A DNA stretch of 64,000 bases, taken from positions 537,495-601,494 of the forward strand of contig NZ_MYFN02000002.1 in NCBI RefSeq assembly GCF_004514425.2, written 5' to 3'. This DNA comes from Shinella sumterensis. GTDB taxonomy: Bacteria > Pseudomonadota > Alphaproteobacteria > Rhizobiales > Rhizobiaceae. The notes under the pieces are model-generated. The model was not told where the DNA came from and did no database searches. It worked only from the letters and a program-made list of their open reading frames with translations. The translations under genes and the position numbers were made by a program. Below are positions 25,470 to 34,695 of this stretch, piece after piece (the first letter of the stretch is position 1; each line of letters opens with the position of its first letter).

Positions 25470-27326
25470 ATGTTCGGCTGGTTCGAAAGACGTTTGAATC
25501 CCTACCCCTCGGCGGCGCCCTCGCTGCCGCCCAAGGGGATCATCCCCTTCGTCTGGCATTATACGCGCCCGGCGGCCCCCTGGCTTGCGGTGCTGGGCTT
25601 CTGCTCCATGGCGCTCGGCATCGCCGAAGTGCTGCTGTTCCAGTTCCTCGGCAACATCGTTGACTGGCTCTCGGCCGGTGACCCCGGCACGTTCCTCGCC
25701 CGCGAGGGCGGCACGCTGATCTGGATGGCCGTGCTTCTGCTCGTGCTCATTCCGCTTTTCGGCGCGCTGCACACGATGACCATGCACCAGGCGCTTGCGG
25801 GCAATTTCCCGATGATCGCCCGCTGGCAGATGCATCGTTATCTCATCCGCCAGAGCATGACCTTCTTCTCCAACGAGTTCGCCGGCCGCGTCTCGACGAA
25901 GGTGATGCAGACCTCGCTTGCCGTGCGCGAAACGGTGATGAAGATCATCGACGTCTTCATCTATGTGGTGAGCTATTTCGTCTCGATGATCGCCATCATC
26001 GCGTCGGCGGACCTGCGTCTCGTGGTGCCGCTGCTCGTGTGGTTCGTCGTCTATATCTGCATCCTGCGCTACTTCGTGCCGAAGCTCATGCGGGTTTCGC
26101 GCGAGCAGGCGGATGCGCGCTCCATGATGACGGGCCGGATCGTCGACAGCTACACGAACATCGCGACCGTGAAGCTGTTCTCGCATGCGGGCCGCGAGGA
26201 AACCTATGCCCGCGAAGGCATGGACGAGTTCCTGCAGACGGTGCACAAGCAGATGCGCTTCATCACGGCCTTCAATATCGCCATCGACGTCAACAACGTC
26301 ATCGCGATGTTCTTCACCACGGCCATTGGCATCTATTTCTGGATGTCGGGCGACGTGACGGTCGGTGCCGTCGCGGTGGCGGCCGGCCTTGCCATGCGCA
26401 TCAACGGCATGTCGCAGTGGGTGATGTGGGAAGTGACCGCGTTGTTCGAGAATATCGGCACGGTCTATGACGGCATGGGCATGATGACCAAGCCGCACGA
26501 CATCAAGGATGCGCCCCAGGCGCCGGCGCTGCCGGCGGCGAAGGGCGCCATCACCTTCGATCACGTCCGCTTCCACTACGGCAAGAACAAGGGCGCGATC
26601 GAGGACCTGTCGCTCGACATCGCAGCCGGTGAGAAGGTCGGCCTTGTCGGCCGGTCCGGTGCCGGCAAGACGACGCTGATGAATGTGCTCCTGCGCTTCT
26701 ATGACCTGGAGGCTGGCCGGATCACGATCGACGGCAAGGACATCGCCACGGTCACGCAGGACAGCCTGCGCTCGCAGATCGGCGTGGTGACGCAGGACAC
26801 GTCCCTGCTGCACCGCTCCATCCGCGACAACATCGCCTATGGCAAGCCGGATGCGACCGATGCCGAGATCATCGAGGCGGCCAAGCGGGCCAATGCCTGG
26901 GACTTCATCGAAAGCCTGAGCGACCACCAGGGCCGCAGCGGCCTCGATGCCCAGGTCGGCGAGCGCGGCGTAAAACTCTCCGGCGGCCAGCGTCAGCGTA
27001 TCGCCATCGCCCGCGTCTTCCTGAAGGACGCGCCGATCCTGGTGCTGGACGAGGCGACCTCGGCGCTCGATTCGGAAGTCGAGGCGGCGATCCAGGAAAA
27101 CCTCTTCGCCCTCATGCAGGGCAAGACGGTGATCGCGATCGCCCACCGCCTGTCCACGCTGACGGAGATGGACCGCCTCGTCGTGCTCGACAAGGGCCGC
27201 ATCAGCGAGATGGGCACACATGCCGAACTGGTCGCCCGGGGCGGCATCTACGCCGACCTCTGGACCCGCCAATCCGGCGGCTTCATCGCCGATGATGCAG
27301 CCGAGACCGAGGCGGCGGCGCAGTAA
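25470..27326 (+). CDS. ABC exporter, fused permease and ATP-binding protein (MsbA-like)
   Basis: A 618-residue half-transporter. Residues about 35-320 form a six-helix ABC_membrane domain; residues about 355-590 are the ATPase: Walker A GRSGAGKTT, signature LSGGQRQRIAIARVF, Walker B PILVLDEATSALDSE, H-loop AIAHRLST. It exports lipids, peptides or drugs, substrate unknown. ATG 25470 follows an ACGGAG Shine-Dalgarno; GTG 25437 is a less likely start. It closely resembles the exporter at 28073-29941 in length and order, so the two are paralogues, possibly a heterodimer. Confidence 0.9.
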   Translation: MFGWFERRLNPYPSAAPSLPPKGIIPFVWHYTRPAAPWLAVLGFCSMALGIAEVLLFQFLGNIVDWLSAGDPGTFLAREGGTLIWMAVLLLVLIPLFGALHTMTMHQALAGNFPMIARWQMHRYLIRQSMTFFSNEFAGRVSTKVMQTSLAVRETVMKIIDVFIYVVSYFVSMIAIIASADLRLVVPLLVWFVVYICILRYFVPKLMRVSREQADARSMMTGRIVDSYTNIATVKLFSHAGREETYAREGMDEFLQTVHKQMRFITAFNIAIDVNNVIAMFFTTAIGIYFWMSGDVTVGAVAVAAGLAMRINGMSQWVMWEVTALFENIGTVYDGMGMMTKPHDIKDAPQAPALPAAKGAITFDHVRFHYGKNKGAIEDLSLDIAAGEKVGLVGRSGAGKTTLMNVLLRFYDLEAGRITIDGKDIATVTQDSLRSQIGVVTQDTSLLHRSIRDNIAYGKPDATDAEIIEAAKRANAWDFIESLSDHQGRSGLDAQVGERGVKLSGGQRQRIAIARVFLKDAPILVLDEATSALDSEVEAAIQENLFALMQGKTVIAIAHRLSTLTEMDRLVVLDKGRISEMGTHAELVARGGIYADLWTRQSGGFIADDAAETEAAAQ

Positions 27327-27360
27327 AAACAGGTGCCCCCGGTTGCTGCCCGGGGGCACT
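27325..27360 (-). terminator. Terminator of the toxin-antitoxin operon (also faces the ABC exporter end)
   Basis: On the minus strand the 10-bp stem GTGCCCCCGG / CCGGGGGCAC is followed by TGTTTTTAC, giving a Rho-independent terminator just past the antitoxin stop. On the plus strand the same hairpin lacks a T-run. Confidence 0.75.
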
Positions 27361-27362
27361 CG

Positions 27363-27653
27363 TCATGTGCCGGATCGTTTGGACGTCAGTTCCAGCCCGA
27401 GCGCTTGCATGACGGTGAGCATGGATTTGAGCGTCGGATTGCCATCACTGGCGAGTGAACGGTAAAGCGCTTCACGGGCAAGGCCGGTTTCTTCCGCCAC
27501 TTTGCTCATGCCTCTTGCACGCGCCACAACGCCAAGCGCATGCGCGATATAACCCGCATCCCGGGTTTCGAAGGCGTCTTTCATGAAGACATCCGCGGCC
27601 TCATCGGATGTGAGTGCTTCCGCAGGATCGTAGTTGCGTAGTGTTTCGTTCAT
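27363..27653 (-). CDS. Addiction-module antitoxin, HTH type (HI1420/HigA-like)
   Basis: A 96-residue protein with a Xre-like helix-turn-helix: GMSKVAEETGLAREALYRSLASDGNPTLKSMLTVMQALGLEL, preceded by the family segment ETRDAGYIAHALGVVARARG. This is the downstream antitoxin of HI1419/HI1420-type type II modules. It lies one base after the toxin stop codon. The gene appears intact, so antitoxin and operon autorepression could persist although the toxin reading frame is broken. Confidence 0.88.
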   Translation of the reverse strand: MNETLRNYDPAEALTSDEAADVFMKDAFETRDAGYIAHALGVVARARGMSKVAEETGLAREALYRSLASDGNPTLKSMLTVMQALGLELTSKRSGT

Positions 27654-27654
27654 T

Positions 27655-27947
27655 TCAGTCGTCCAATTTGGCAGCTAACGTCTTTGCGGCCGCTATGTCT
27701 CGTTTCTGGCTGCCCTTGTCGCCACCGCAGAGCAGCACGATGATCTCGTTACCCCTGCGGGTGAAGTAAATACGATATCCGGGGCCATGATGGATGCGGA
27801 TTTCGCTGATGCCGTCCCCCAGGGATTTGACATCGCCAGGCAATCCATAGGCGATACGGGTCAGTCGCGCCGCGATCAGCACACGTGCTTTGCGATCGCC
27901 TGCTCCCAGTTCCGGAAAGTCTCGGTCTGTTTGATCTGCAGCGCCAT
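27655..27947 (-). pseudogene. Frameshifted RelE/HigB-type toxin gene
   Basis: From ATG 27947 the frame reads MALQIKQTETFRNWEQ, the normal toxin N-terminus, then runs out of phase and stops at 27876. The other frame carries the rest of the toxin from DRKARVLIAARLTRIAYGLP, through GPGYRIYFTRRGNEIIVLLCGGDK, to the C-terminus at 27655. Between the conserved W and LIAAR only 29 bases remain, where family members usually have about a dozen codons, suggesting a small deletion rather than a single-base error. A GTG within the second frame could start a 75-residue remnant lacking the N-terminal strand and helix. Confidence 0.75.
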
Positions 27948-27951
27948 GGCG

Positions 27952-27969
27952 TGTAACTTTAACATTACA
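27952..27969. promoter_or_regulatory. Candidate antitoxin operator
   Basis: TGTAACTTTAACATTACA is an 18-bp imperfect palindrome (seven of nine positions symmetric), lying five bases upstream of the toxin start. Type II antitoxins of the HTH class usually bind such sites to repress their own operon. Confidence 0.4.
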
Positions 27970-28072
27970 GTTTCGGAAAAATCAAGATTCGCGCACGATG
28001 CCTCGACGGTAGCCCGTTTTTCCTTTCCGAACTTTAATTTGCCGCCCGGCCAAAACGGCCTATATCGGGGGC

Positions 28073-29941
28073 ATGATCTTGCGGCCGCTTTTCTCCTTCT
28101 TCGAGACCTGGATAAAGCCATTCGAGCGGCGCGATGACCTGCGGCCGCCGGCGGGGCTGTTTGCCTTCGTGTGGTTCTACGTGCGGCAGGCCAAGGCGCC
28201 GTTTGCGGCGCTGCTGGTGCTGGGCGGCATCACGGCGGGGATCGAGGCGGCGACCTTCTGGTTCGTCGGACGCCTCGTCGACATGCTGGCGACGGTCAGG
28301 CCGGGCGAGGGGTGGGGCGGCCTGCTTGCCGCCCATGGAACCGAACTGCTGCTGATGCTCGGCCTCATCGGGATCGTGCGCTTCGTCGTGGCGTTTCTCA
28401 CAGCGCTGGTGGACCAGCAGGTCATCACGCCGGGCTTCTACAATCTCGTGCGCTGGCAATCCTATGTGCATGTCGCGCGCCAGTCGCTGTCGTTCTTCCA
28501 GAACGACTTCTCCGGCCGCATCGTCACCAAGGTCTGGTCGGCGGGGCAGGCGACGGGCGACGTCATCACCTCCTTCATGGAAAGCATCTGGTTCGTGTCG
28601 ATCTACACGGTCTCGACGCTCGTGCTGCTCGGCCAGCTCGACTGGCGGCTGGCGGCCGTGCTGTTGGCCTGGCTTGCCATCTTCGCCGTGCTGGCGCGCC
28701 ATTTCGTGCCGCGCATCCGCGAGCATGCCCGCCAGTCGGCCGAGGCCGGGTCGATGATCAGCGGCCGCATGGTCGATGCCTATTCCAATATCCAGACGCT
28801 CAAGCTCTTCGGCCGCGACGATGCGAACGACCGCTACATGCGCGATGGCTTCGATATCTTCCAGGCGACGATCCTGACATTCACGCGGCTGCTGACGTCG
28901 CTGCGCGCGTCGCTTGCCTTCCTCTCGGGCCTGATGATAGCCGGCATGGCGGTGCTGTGCATTCACCTCTGGCTGACCGCCGTCATCAGCTCGGGCGCCG
29001 TCGCCTTCACCATGGCGCTGGTGCTGCGCCTGAACTTCCTGCTCAACCGCCTGATGACGCAGCTCAACAGCATCATGCGCAATGTCGGCACGATCCAGAA
29101 TTCCGCAGACCTGATCTCCCAGCCCATCGGCCTCGTCGACAGGCCGGATGCGACGGCGCTCAAGGTCGTGAGCCCCGATATCCGTTTCGAGAACGTACGC
29201 TTCCATTATGGGCGCCAGTCCGGCGTCATCGACGACCTGACGCTGTCCATCCGGCCGGGCGAGAAGGTCGGCATCGTCGGGCGCTCGGGGGCGGGCAAGT
29301 CGACGCTCGTCAACCTTCTTCTGCGGTTCTACGACCTGGAGGGCGGCCGCATCCTGGTCGGCGGACAGGATATTGCCGCCGTCACCCAGGAAAGCCTGCG
29401 CGCCAGCATCGGCATGGTCAGCCAGGATACGGCGCTGCTGCACCGCTCGCTGCGCGACAACATCCTCTTCGGCAACCCGGATGCCAGCGAAGAGCAGATG
29501 ATCGAGGCCGCCAGGAAGGCGGAGGCGCACGATTTCATCCTCCAGCTGGAGGACCAGCGCGGGCGCCGGGGCTATGACGCTCATGTCGGCGAGCGCGGCG
29601 TGAAGCTGTCGGGCGGCCAGCGCCAGCGCATCGCGATTGCGCGCGTCATGCTGAAGGATGCGCCCATCCTCGTGCTGGACGAGGCGACCTCGGCGCTCGA
29701 TTCTGAGGTCGAGGCGGCCATCCAGTCCAATCTCGAGCGGCTGATGCGCGGCAAGACCGTGCTGGCCATCGCCCACCGTCTCTCGACCATCGCTGCCCTC
29801 GACCGCCTGATCGTGATGGATCGCGGCCGGATCGTGGAGGAGGGCACGCATACCGCGCTCGTCGCGCGCGGCGGGCTTTATGCGGACCTCTGGTCACGCC
29901 AGTCGGGCGGTTTTCTCGGGCAGGCGGAAGCGGCGCAATAG
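28073..29941 (+). CDS. ABC exporter, fused permease and ATP-binding protein (second copy)
   Basis: A 622-residue half-transporter with an N-terminal six-helix membrane domain and a C-terminal ATPase: Walker A GRSGAGKST, signature LSGGQRQRIAIARVM, Walker B PILVLDEATSALDSE, H-loop AIAHRLST. The ATPase is nearly identical in motif context to that of the exporter at 25470, and both share the TMD landmark QSxxFFxN(D/E)F(A/S)GR. Both nucleotide sites look catalytically complete. A toxin-antitoxin module on the opposite strand separates the two. Substrate unknown. Confidence 0.9.
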   Translation: MILRPLFSFFETWIKPFERRDDLRPPAGLFAFVWFYVRQAKAPFAALLVLGGITAGIEAATFWFVGRLVDMLATVRPGEGWGGLLAAHGTELLLMLGLIGIVRFVVAFLTALVDQQVITPGFYNLVRWQSYVHVARQSLSFFQNDFSGRIVTKVWSAGQATGDVITSFMESIWFVSIYTVSTLVLLGQLDWRLAAVLLAWLAIFAVLARHFVPRIREHARQSAEAGSMISGRMVDAYSNIQTLKLFGRDDANDRYMRDGFDIFQATILTFTRLLTSLRASLAFLSGLMIAGMAVLCIHLWLTAVISSGAVAFTMALVLRLNFLLNRLMTQLNSIMRNVGTIQNSADLISQPIGLVDRPDATALKVVSPDIRFENVRFHYGRQSGVIDDLTLSIRPGEKVGIVGRSGAGKSTLVNLLLRFYDLEGGRILVGGQDIAAVTQESLRASIGMVSQDTALLHRSLRDNILFGNPDASEEQMIEAARKAEAHDFILQLEDQRGRRGYDAHVGERGVKLSGGQRQRIAIARVMLKDAPILVLDEATSALDSEVEAAIQSNLERLMRGKTVLAIAHRLSTIAALDRLIVMDRGRIVEEGTHTALVARGGLYADLWSRQSGGFLGQAEAAQ

Positions 29942-30008
29942 GACCGCCGCACGGTCGTAAACAGGCACGCCTTTGTGCCTTGAAAGGGCTGCGCTTTCCG
30001 GTGCCGTC

Positions 30009-30022
30009 CTGATCGATGTCAA
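30009..30022. promoter_or_regulatory. FNR/FixK-like half-conserved box upstream of petABC
   Basis: CTGATCGATGTCAA resembles the anaerobox TTGAT-N4-ATCAA with two mismatches, about 185 bp before petA. The 265-bp gap before petA otherwise shows no clear promoter. Chance occurrence is quite possible. Confidence 0.25.
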
Positions 30023-30206
30023 GCCCTTACGGTTTTCCCGCGACAATGTGCCCACCTCCCCTTGCCAAGGCTGGACATAATTTGCGATCAAGCATAGAAC
30101 GCGCCGGATTGACGGGGAATCTATGGCCGTATTGTGTCCGGATATTGCCGGTTCCCAGGGGGCGTTGCGGTTTTCCGCAGACTTTGCGTGAGAGGATGGT
30201 TTAGCC

Positions 30207-30785
30207 GTGAGCGAACACGAGACAACAAGCGAATCCCATGGCGAGCCCACTCGCCGCGATTTTCTTTACCTGACCACCGGTATGGCGGGCGTCGTGGGCG
30301 GCGTCGCCGTCGCTTGGCCGTTCATCGACCAGATGCGTCCGGACGCGTCCACGCTGGCGCTCGCTTCCATCGAGGTCGACGTCTCCAGCCTGACGCCGGG
30401 CATGTCCCTGACTGCCAAGTGGCGCGGCAAGCCGGTCTTCATCCGCAACCGTACGGACCAGGAAGTCGAGGAAGCCAAGGCCGTCGCGCTCGCTGACCTG
30501 AAGGACCCGGTCGCGCGCAACGCAAACATCGCGCCCGACGCCCAGGCGACGGATATCGACCGCTCCGCCGGCGAAGGCAAGGAGAACTGGATCGTCATGA
30601 TCGGTTCGTGCACGCATCTCGGCTGTGTTCCGCTCGGCCAGGCCGGCGATTTCGGCGGCTGGTTCTGTCCCTGCCATGGTTCTCACTACGATACGGCCGG
30701 CCGTATCCGTAAGGGTCCCGCCCCTGAGAACCTGGCTGTGCCGACCTTCTCGTTCGTATCCGACACAGTCATCAAGATCGGTTGA
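30207..30785 (+). CDS. petA: Ubiquinol-cytochrome c reductase iron-sulfur subunit (Rieske protein)
   Basis: A 192-residue Rieske protein of the cytochrome bc1 complex; it carries electrons from ubiquinol to cytochrome c1. N-terminal [23 protein letters not shown] is a Tat-type signal anchor. Cluster ligands are Cys135/His137 (CTHLGC) and Cys154/His157 (CPCHGSHYD), with the disulfide cysteines 140 and 156. First gene of petABC, 14 bp before cytochrome b. Confidence 0.96.
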   Translation: MSEHETTSESHGEPTRRDFLYLTTGMAGVVGGVAVAWPFIDQMRPDASTLALASIEVDVSSLTPGMSLTAKWRGKPVFIRNRTDQEVEEAKAVALADLKDPVARNANIAPDAQATDIDRSAGEGKENWIVMIGSCTHLGCVPLGQAGDFGGWFCPCHGSHYDTAGRIRKGPAPENLAVPTFSFVSDTVIKIG

Positions 30786-30799
30786 GGGGACACCTGATA

Positions 30800-32068
30800 A
30801 TGAGTGCTGAACATTCCACCTACCAGCCGACGACTGGCATCGAAAAATGGGTCGATTCGCGCCTGCCTCTGCCGCGCATGATCCATGACAGCTTCGTTTC
30901 CTACCCGGTACCGCGCAACCTGAACTATGCCTACACCTTCGGCGCCATGCTGTCGGTGATGCTGATCGTGCAGATCGCCACCGGCATCGTGCTGGCCATG
31001 CACTACGCCGCCGAAACCACCGTCGCGTTCAACTCGGTCGAAAAGATCATGCGCGACGTGAACCACGGCTGGCTCTTGCGCTACATGCACGCCAACGGCG
31101 CGTCCTTCTTCTTCATCGCGGTCTACCTGCACATTGCCCGCGGCCTCTACTACGGCTCCTACAAGGCGCCGCGCGAAATCCTCTGGATCCTCGGCGTCGT
31201 CATCTACCTCCTGATGATGGCAACGGGCTTCATGGGCTACGTTCTGCCCTGGGGTCAGATGTCCTTCTGGGGCGCGACCGTCATCACCGGCTTCTTCTCG
31301 GCCTTCCCCTGGGTCGGCGAGTGGATCCAGCAGTTCCTGCTCGGTGGCTTCGCCGTCGACAACCCGACGCTGAACCGCTTCTTCGCGCTGCACTACCTGC
31401 TGCCCTTCATGATCGCGGGCGTCGTTGTCCTGCACATCTGGGCGCTGCACGTCACCGGCCAGACGAATCCGACCGGCGTCGAGGTGAAGTCCAAGACGGA
31501 CACGGTTCCCTTCACGCCCTATGCGACGCTGAAGGACGCCCTTGGCGTATCGGTCTTCCTGATCGTCTTCGCCTGGTTCATCTTCTACATGCCGAACTAT
31601 CTCGGCCACCCGGACAACTACATCCCGGCTGACCCGCTGAAGACCCCGGCCCACATCGTTCCGGAATGGTACTACCTGCCGTTCTACGCGATGCTGCGCG
31701 CCATCACCTTCAACATCGGCCCGATCGACTCCAAGCTCGGTGGCGTCCTGGTGATGTTCGGCTCGATCATCATCCTGTTCTTCCTGCCGTGGCTCGACAC
31801 CTCCAAGGTTCGTTCCGCCGTCTACCGTCCGTGGTACAAGCTGTTCTTCTGGATCTTCGTGGCCAATGCCATCATGCTCGGCTGGCTGGGCGCCATGCCT
31901 GCCGAAGGCATCTACGTCATCCTCTCGCAGCTCGGCACGGTCTATTACTTTGGCTTCTTCATCATCCTCATGCCGTTGCTCGGCCTGATCGAGACCCCGA
32001 AGCGCATTCCGAATTCGATCACGGAAGCGGTTCTGGAAAAGAAGAACGCCAAGGCGGCCAAGGCCTGA
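30800..32068 (+). CDS. petB: Cytochrome b of the bc1 complex
   Basis: A 422-residue integral membrane protein with eight expected helices. Haem-ligating histidines lie in helix 2 and helix 4 ([32 protein letters not shown], then [24 protein letters not shown]), and the Qo-site [14 protein letters not shown] motif is present. ATG 30800 is preceded by GAGGGGACACC; the frame is open to 30782 with TTG but the ATG is preferred. Lies in the inner membrane and oxidises ubiquinol. Confidence 0.96.
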   Translation: MSAEHSTYQPTTGIEKWVDSRLPLPRMIHDSFVSYPVPRNLNYAYTFGAMLSVMLIVQIATGIVLAMHYAAETTVAFNSVEKIMRDVNHGWLLRYMHANGASFFFIAVYLHIARGLYYGSYKAPREILWILGVVIYLLMMATGFMGYVLPWGQMSFWGATVITGFFSAFPWVGEWIQQFLLGGFAVDNPTLNRFFALHYLLPFMIAGVVVLHIWALHVTGQTNPTGVEVKSKTDTVPFTPYATLKDALGVSVFLIVFAWFIFYMPNYLGHPDNYIPADPLKTPAHIVPEWYYLPFYAMLRAITFNIGPIDSKLGGVLVMFGSIIILFFLPWLDTSKVRSAVYRPWYKLFFWIFVANAIMLGWLGAMPAEGIYVILSQLGTVYYFGFFIILMPLLGLIETPKRIPNSITEAVLEKKNAKAAKA

Positions 32069-32088
32069 GACGGGCGACGAAAGGAACC

Positions 32089-32973
32089 ATGACAATGAAA
32101 AAGCTTGTTGCAGGCATTCTGTCGCTCGCCCTCGTCGCCGGTCTGGGCGTCTCCTTCGCTACGGCGGAAGAGGCAGCGCCCGCAGCCGGTGCGGAGGCCG
32201 AACACGCCACGCCGCACTATCCGTTGCATAAGCCCAAGCAGCAGGACTGGTCCTTTGCCGGTCCGTTCGGCAAGTACGACAAGGGCCAGCTTCAGCGCGG
32301 CCTGAAGGTCTACACCGAAGTCTGTTCGGCCTGCCACTCGATGAACCTCGTCTCCTTCCGCACGCTGGAAGGGCTTGGCTACTCCGAGGCCCAGGTCAAG
32401 GCCTTCGCAGCGAACTACGAAGTCCAGGACGGCCCGAACAGCGACGGCGAGATGTACATGCGGAAGGCCGTGCCCTCCGACCACTTCCCGTCGCCCTATG
32501 CCAACCACGAGGCGGCTGCCGCTTCGAACAACGGGGCGGCTCCGCCGGACTTCTCGCTGATCGCCAAGGCGCGCGGCATCACCCGCGGCTTCCCGCAGTT
32601 CGTCTTCGACATCTTCACCCAGTACCAGGAAGGTGGCCCGGACTACATCTACTCGCTGCTGACGGGATATGAGGAAGAGAAGCCTGCGCATCTCGAAGTC
32701 GCCGAAGGCACGCACTACAATCCGTACTTCGCCAATGCCGCGGCACTCGCCATGGCAAAGCCGATCTCCGACGACCAGGTCACCTATGACGACGGCTCGC
32801 CGCAGACGGTCGACCAGTACGCACATGACGTCGCCGCCTTCCTGATGTGGGCCGCCGAGCCGCACCTCGAGGAGCGCAAGCGCACCGGCTTCATGGTCAT
32901 GGTCTTCCTGCTGATCTTCACGGGCCTGATCTATCTGACGAAGAAGTCGGTCTACGCGAACAAGGAACACTGA
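32089..32973 (+). CDS. petC: Cytochrome c1
   Basis: A 294-residue haem protein with a signal peptide (KKLVAGILSLALVAGLGVSFATA), the haem c attachment motif CSACH (Cys79, Cys82, His83), the axial-methionine region in the middle domain, and a C-terminal anchor helix (GFMVMVFLLIFTGLIYLTKKSVYANKEH). It accepts electrons from the Rieske protein. ATG 32089 follows AAAGGAACC; ATG 32095 is an alternative. Followed by a terminator, closing petABC. Confidence 0.95.
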   Translation: MTMKKLVAGILSLALVAGLGVSFATAEEAAPAAGAEAEHATPHYPLHKPKQQDWSFAGPFGKYDKGQLQRGLKVYTEVCSACHSMNLVSFRTLEGLGYSEAQVKAFAANYEVQDGPNSDGEMYMRKAVPSDHFPSPYANHEAAAASNNGAAPPDFSLIAKARGITRGFPQFVFDIFTQYQEGGPDYIYSLLTGYEEEKPAHLEVAEGTHYNPYFANAAALAMAKPISDDQVTYDDGSPQTVDQYAHDVAAFLMWAAEPHLEERKRTGFMVMVFLLIFTGLIYLTKKSVYANKEH

Positions 32974-32994
32974 GCGATCTTATCGCCCGGTTCG

Positions 32995-33023
32995 AAAGGC
33001 GGCCTTCGGGCCGCCTTTTTTGT
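32995..33023 (+). terminator. Rho-independent terminator of petABC
   Basis: Perfect 10-bp stem AAAGGCGGCC / GGCCGCCTTT with TTCG loop, followed by a T-run (TTTTTTGTTG). Confidence 0.92.
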
Positions 33024-33080
33024 TGTGGGGCGGTGCCGCACCTGCAATAACCGGTCCTTCTTCCGCAGCCGGGAAATGCC

Positions 33081-33623
33081 ATGTCTACCGTTGAACAAGA
33101 ACTCGTCGCCGCGATCCGCAACATTCCGGACTATCCCAAGCCCGGCATCATGTTCCGCGACATCACCACATTGCTCGGCAATCCGCGTGCCTTCCGCCGC
33201 GCCGTGGACGAGCTGGTGCACCCTTACGCGGGCATCGGCATCGCGAAGGTCGCCGGCATCGAGGCGCGCGGCTTCATCCTCGGCGGCGCCATGGCGCATC
33301 AGCTGTCGACCGGCTTCGTTCCCATCCGCAAGAAGGGCAAGCTGCCGCACGAAACCGTGCGCATCGCCTACAGCCTGGAATACGGCGTGGACGAGATGGA
33401 GATGCACAAGGACGCCATCAAGCCGGGCGAGAAGGTGATCCTCGTCGATGACCTGATCGCCACCGGCGGCACGGCGGAAGCCGCCGTGAAACTGCTGCGC
33501 CAGATGGGCGCCGACATCGTCGCCGCCTGCTTCGTCATCGACCTGCCGGAAATCGGCGGCCGCAAGAAGCTGGAAGCGCTCGGTGTGGAAGTGCGCACGC
33601 TGGTGGCCTTCGACGGGCATTGA
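33081..33623 (+). CDS. apt: Adenine phosphoribosyltransferase
   Basis: A 180-residue type I phosphoribosyltransferase. It salvages adenine with PRPP to AMP. The PRPP-binding motif [21 protein letters not shown] lies near residues 116-136; [21 protein letters not shown] and [17 protein letters not shown] are also APT-typical. Length matches the family. Follows petABC but has its own start after the terminator; this petABC-apt order is common in rhizobia. Confidence 0.95.
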   Translation: MSTVEQELVAAIRNIPDYPKPGIMFRDITTLLGNPRAFRRAVDELVHPYAGIGIAKVAGIEARGFILGGAMAHQLSTGFVPIRKKGKLPHETVRIAYSLEYGVDEMEMHKDAIKPGEKVILVDDLIATGGTAEAAVKLLRQMGADIVAACFVIDLPEIGGRKKLEALGVEVRTLVAFDGH

Positions 33624-33658
33624 GGCGGGCCAGAGGGGGGGTAACTCCAGGCCCCTTG

Positions 33659-34126
33659 TTAAACGAACTCCAGCACCGTGCTCTCGAACCGGATGACCGG
33701 CTCGCCGTTCTGGTTTTCGCCCGCGCAACGGATCGTGTTGAGCACCCGGTCCTTGCGCGTCGCCAGTTCGCGCGAGGCGAGCAGCGTGACCGAGTAGCTG
33801 ATCGTATCGCCGGCGAAGACGGGTCTGAACCACCCGAGCTTGGTGAAGCCGGGCGAGGGGCCGAGCTTCGGCGGCGCGATGCCCTCGGCGGCCAGACGCC
33901 GGCATTCCGCGGTCCAGAACGCGACGAAGCATTTCATCCAGCCGGCGCTGGTGTGCCAGCCCGAGGCGCACAGGCCGCCGAACAGGCTTTGCCGGGCGAG
34001 CTCGGCATCCAGGTGAAAGGGCTGCGGATCGAAATCCCGGGCGAAGCGGATGATGTCTTCCGCCGTGAAGGTGTTCGAGCCGATCGCGACCGTCTCGCCG
34101 AACGGATAAAGCTCAGCCATCCGCAT
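33659..34126 (-). CDS. MaoC-family (hot-dog fold) dehydratase-like protein
   Basis: A 155-residue MaoC-like hot-dog protein. The hydratase-2-like motif is FARDFDPQPFHLDAELARQSLFGGLCASGWHTSA near residues 28-62, with the Asp-x4-His dyad of R-specific enoyl-CoA hydratases. Three in-frame starts exist: 34120, 34126 and 34147; 34126 has AAGGA at good spacing. It overlaps the end of the homologous gene upstream by 14 bases, and the two share the same motif block, so they arose by tandem duplication and may form a heterodimer. Confidence 0.82.
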   Translation of the reverse strand: MRMAELYPFGETVAIGSNTFTAEDIIRFARDFDPQPFHLDAELARQSLFGGLCASGWHTSAGWMKCFVAFWTAECRRLAAEGIAPPKLGPSPGFTKLGWFRPVFAGDTISYSVTLLASRELATRKDRVLNTIRCAGENQNGEPVIRFESTVLEFV

Positions 34127-34583
34127 GGGCGGCATCCTTTCCGGCAAGGCGCATCATGTTGACATATTCCGAGATGGCGACGATCTCGCCGCGCTGGTTG
34201 GTCACTTCGGCGCGCAGTCGCACGATGCCGATGTCCGGCCGCGAGCGTGAGACGCGTGCCTCCAGCACCTCGCAGTGGCCGCCGAGCGTGTCACCGGCCA
34301 GCACCGGGCGCTTCCATTCCATCAGGTCGACGCCGGGTGAGCCCTCGGAGGTGGAGCCGTCGATATAGGCTTCGCAGAGCATGCGCATCATCACCGCGCT
34401 GGTGTGCCAGCCGGAGGCGGCCAGTCCGCCGAGAATACTGGCACGGCCGGCCGCTTCGTCGAGATGCATGGGCTGCGGGTCGAATTCCCGGGCGAAGGCG
34501 ATGATCTCGTCTGCCGTCAGCGTGCGCTCCCGGAAGGTGAAGCGGTGTCCGGGTGTGAAATCTTCAAAGCTTCTGTCGGCCAC
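34113..34583 (-). CDS. MaoC-family (hot-dog fold) dehydratase-like protein
   Basis: A 156-residue MaoC-like protein. The motif block FAREFDPQPMHLDEAAGRASILGGLAASGWHTSA near residues 31-64 retains the Asp-x4-His dyad. WKRPVLAGDTL and RAEVTNQRGEIVAISEYVNMM complete the hot-dog fold. It precedes, and overlaps, a paralogue. Substrate class is probably an acyl-CoA, not further resolved. Divergent from the membrane protein gene at 34696. Confidence 0.85.
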   Translation of the reverse strand: MADRSFEDFTPGHRFTFRERTLTADEIIAFAREFDPQPMHLDEAAGRASILGGLAASGWHTSAVMMRMLCEAYIDGSTSEGSPGVDLMEWKRPVLAGDTLGGHCEVLEARVSRSRPDIGIVRLRAEVTNQRGEIVAISEYVNMMRLAGKDAAHADG

Positions 34584-34695
34584 GATCCGTTTGTCCTGTT
34601 GCGGGCATGAGAATGGCGGTCATGACATTGTTTTGCAAGGCTTGTCAGGGGCAGGCGCGGCGCTATGGTGCGCGGGCAACAGGAGACGACGCGCG

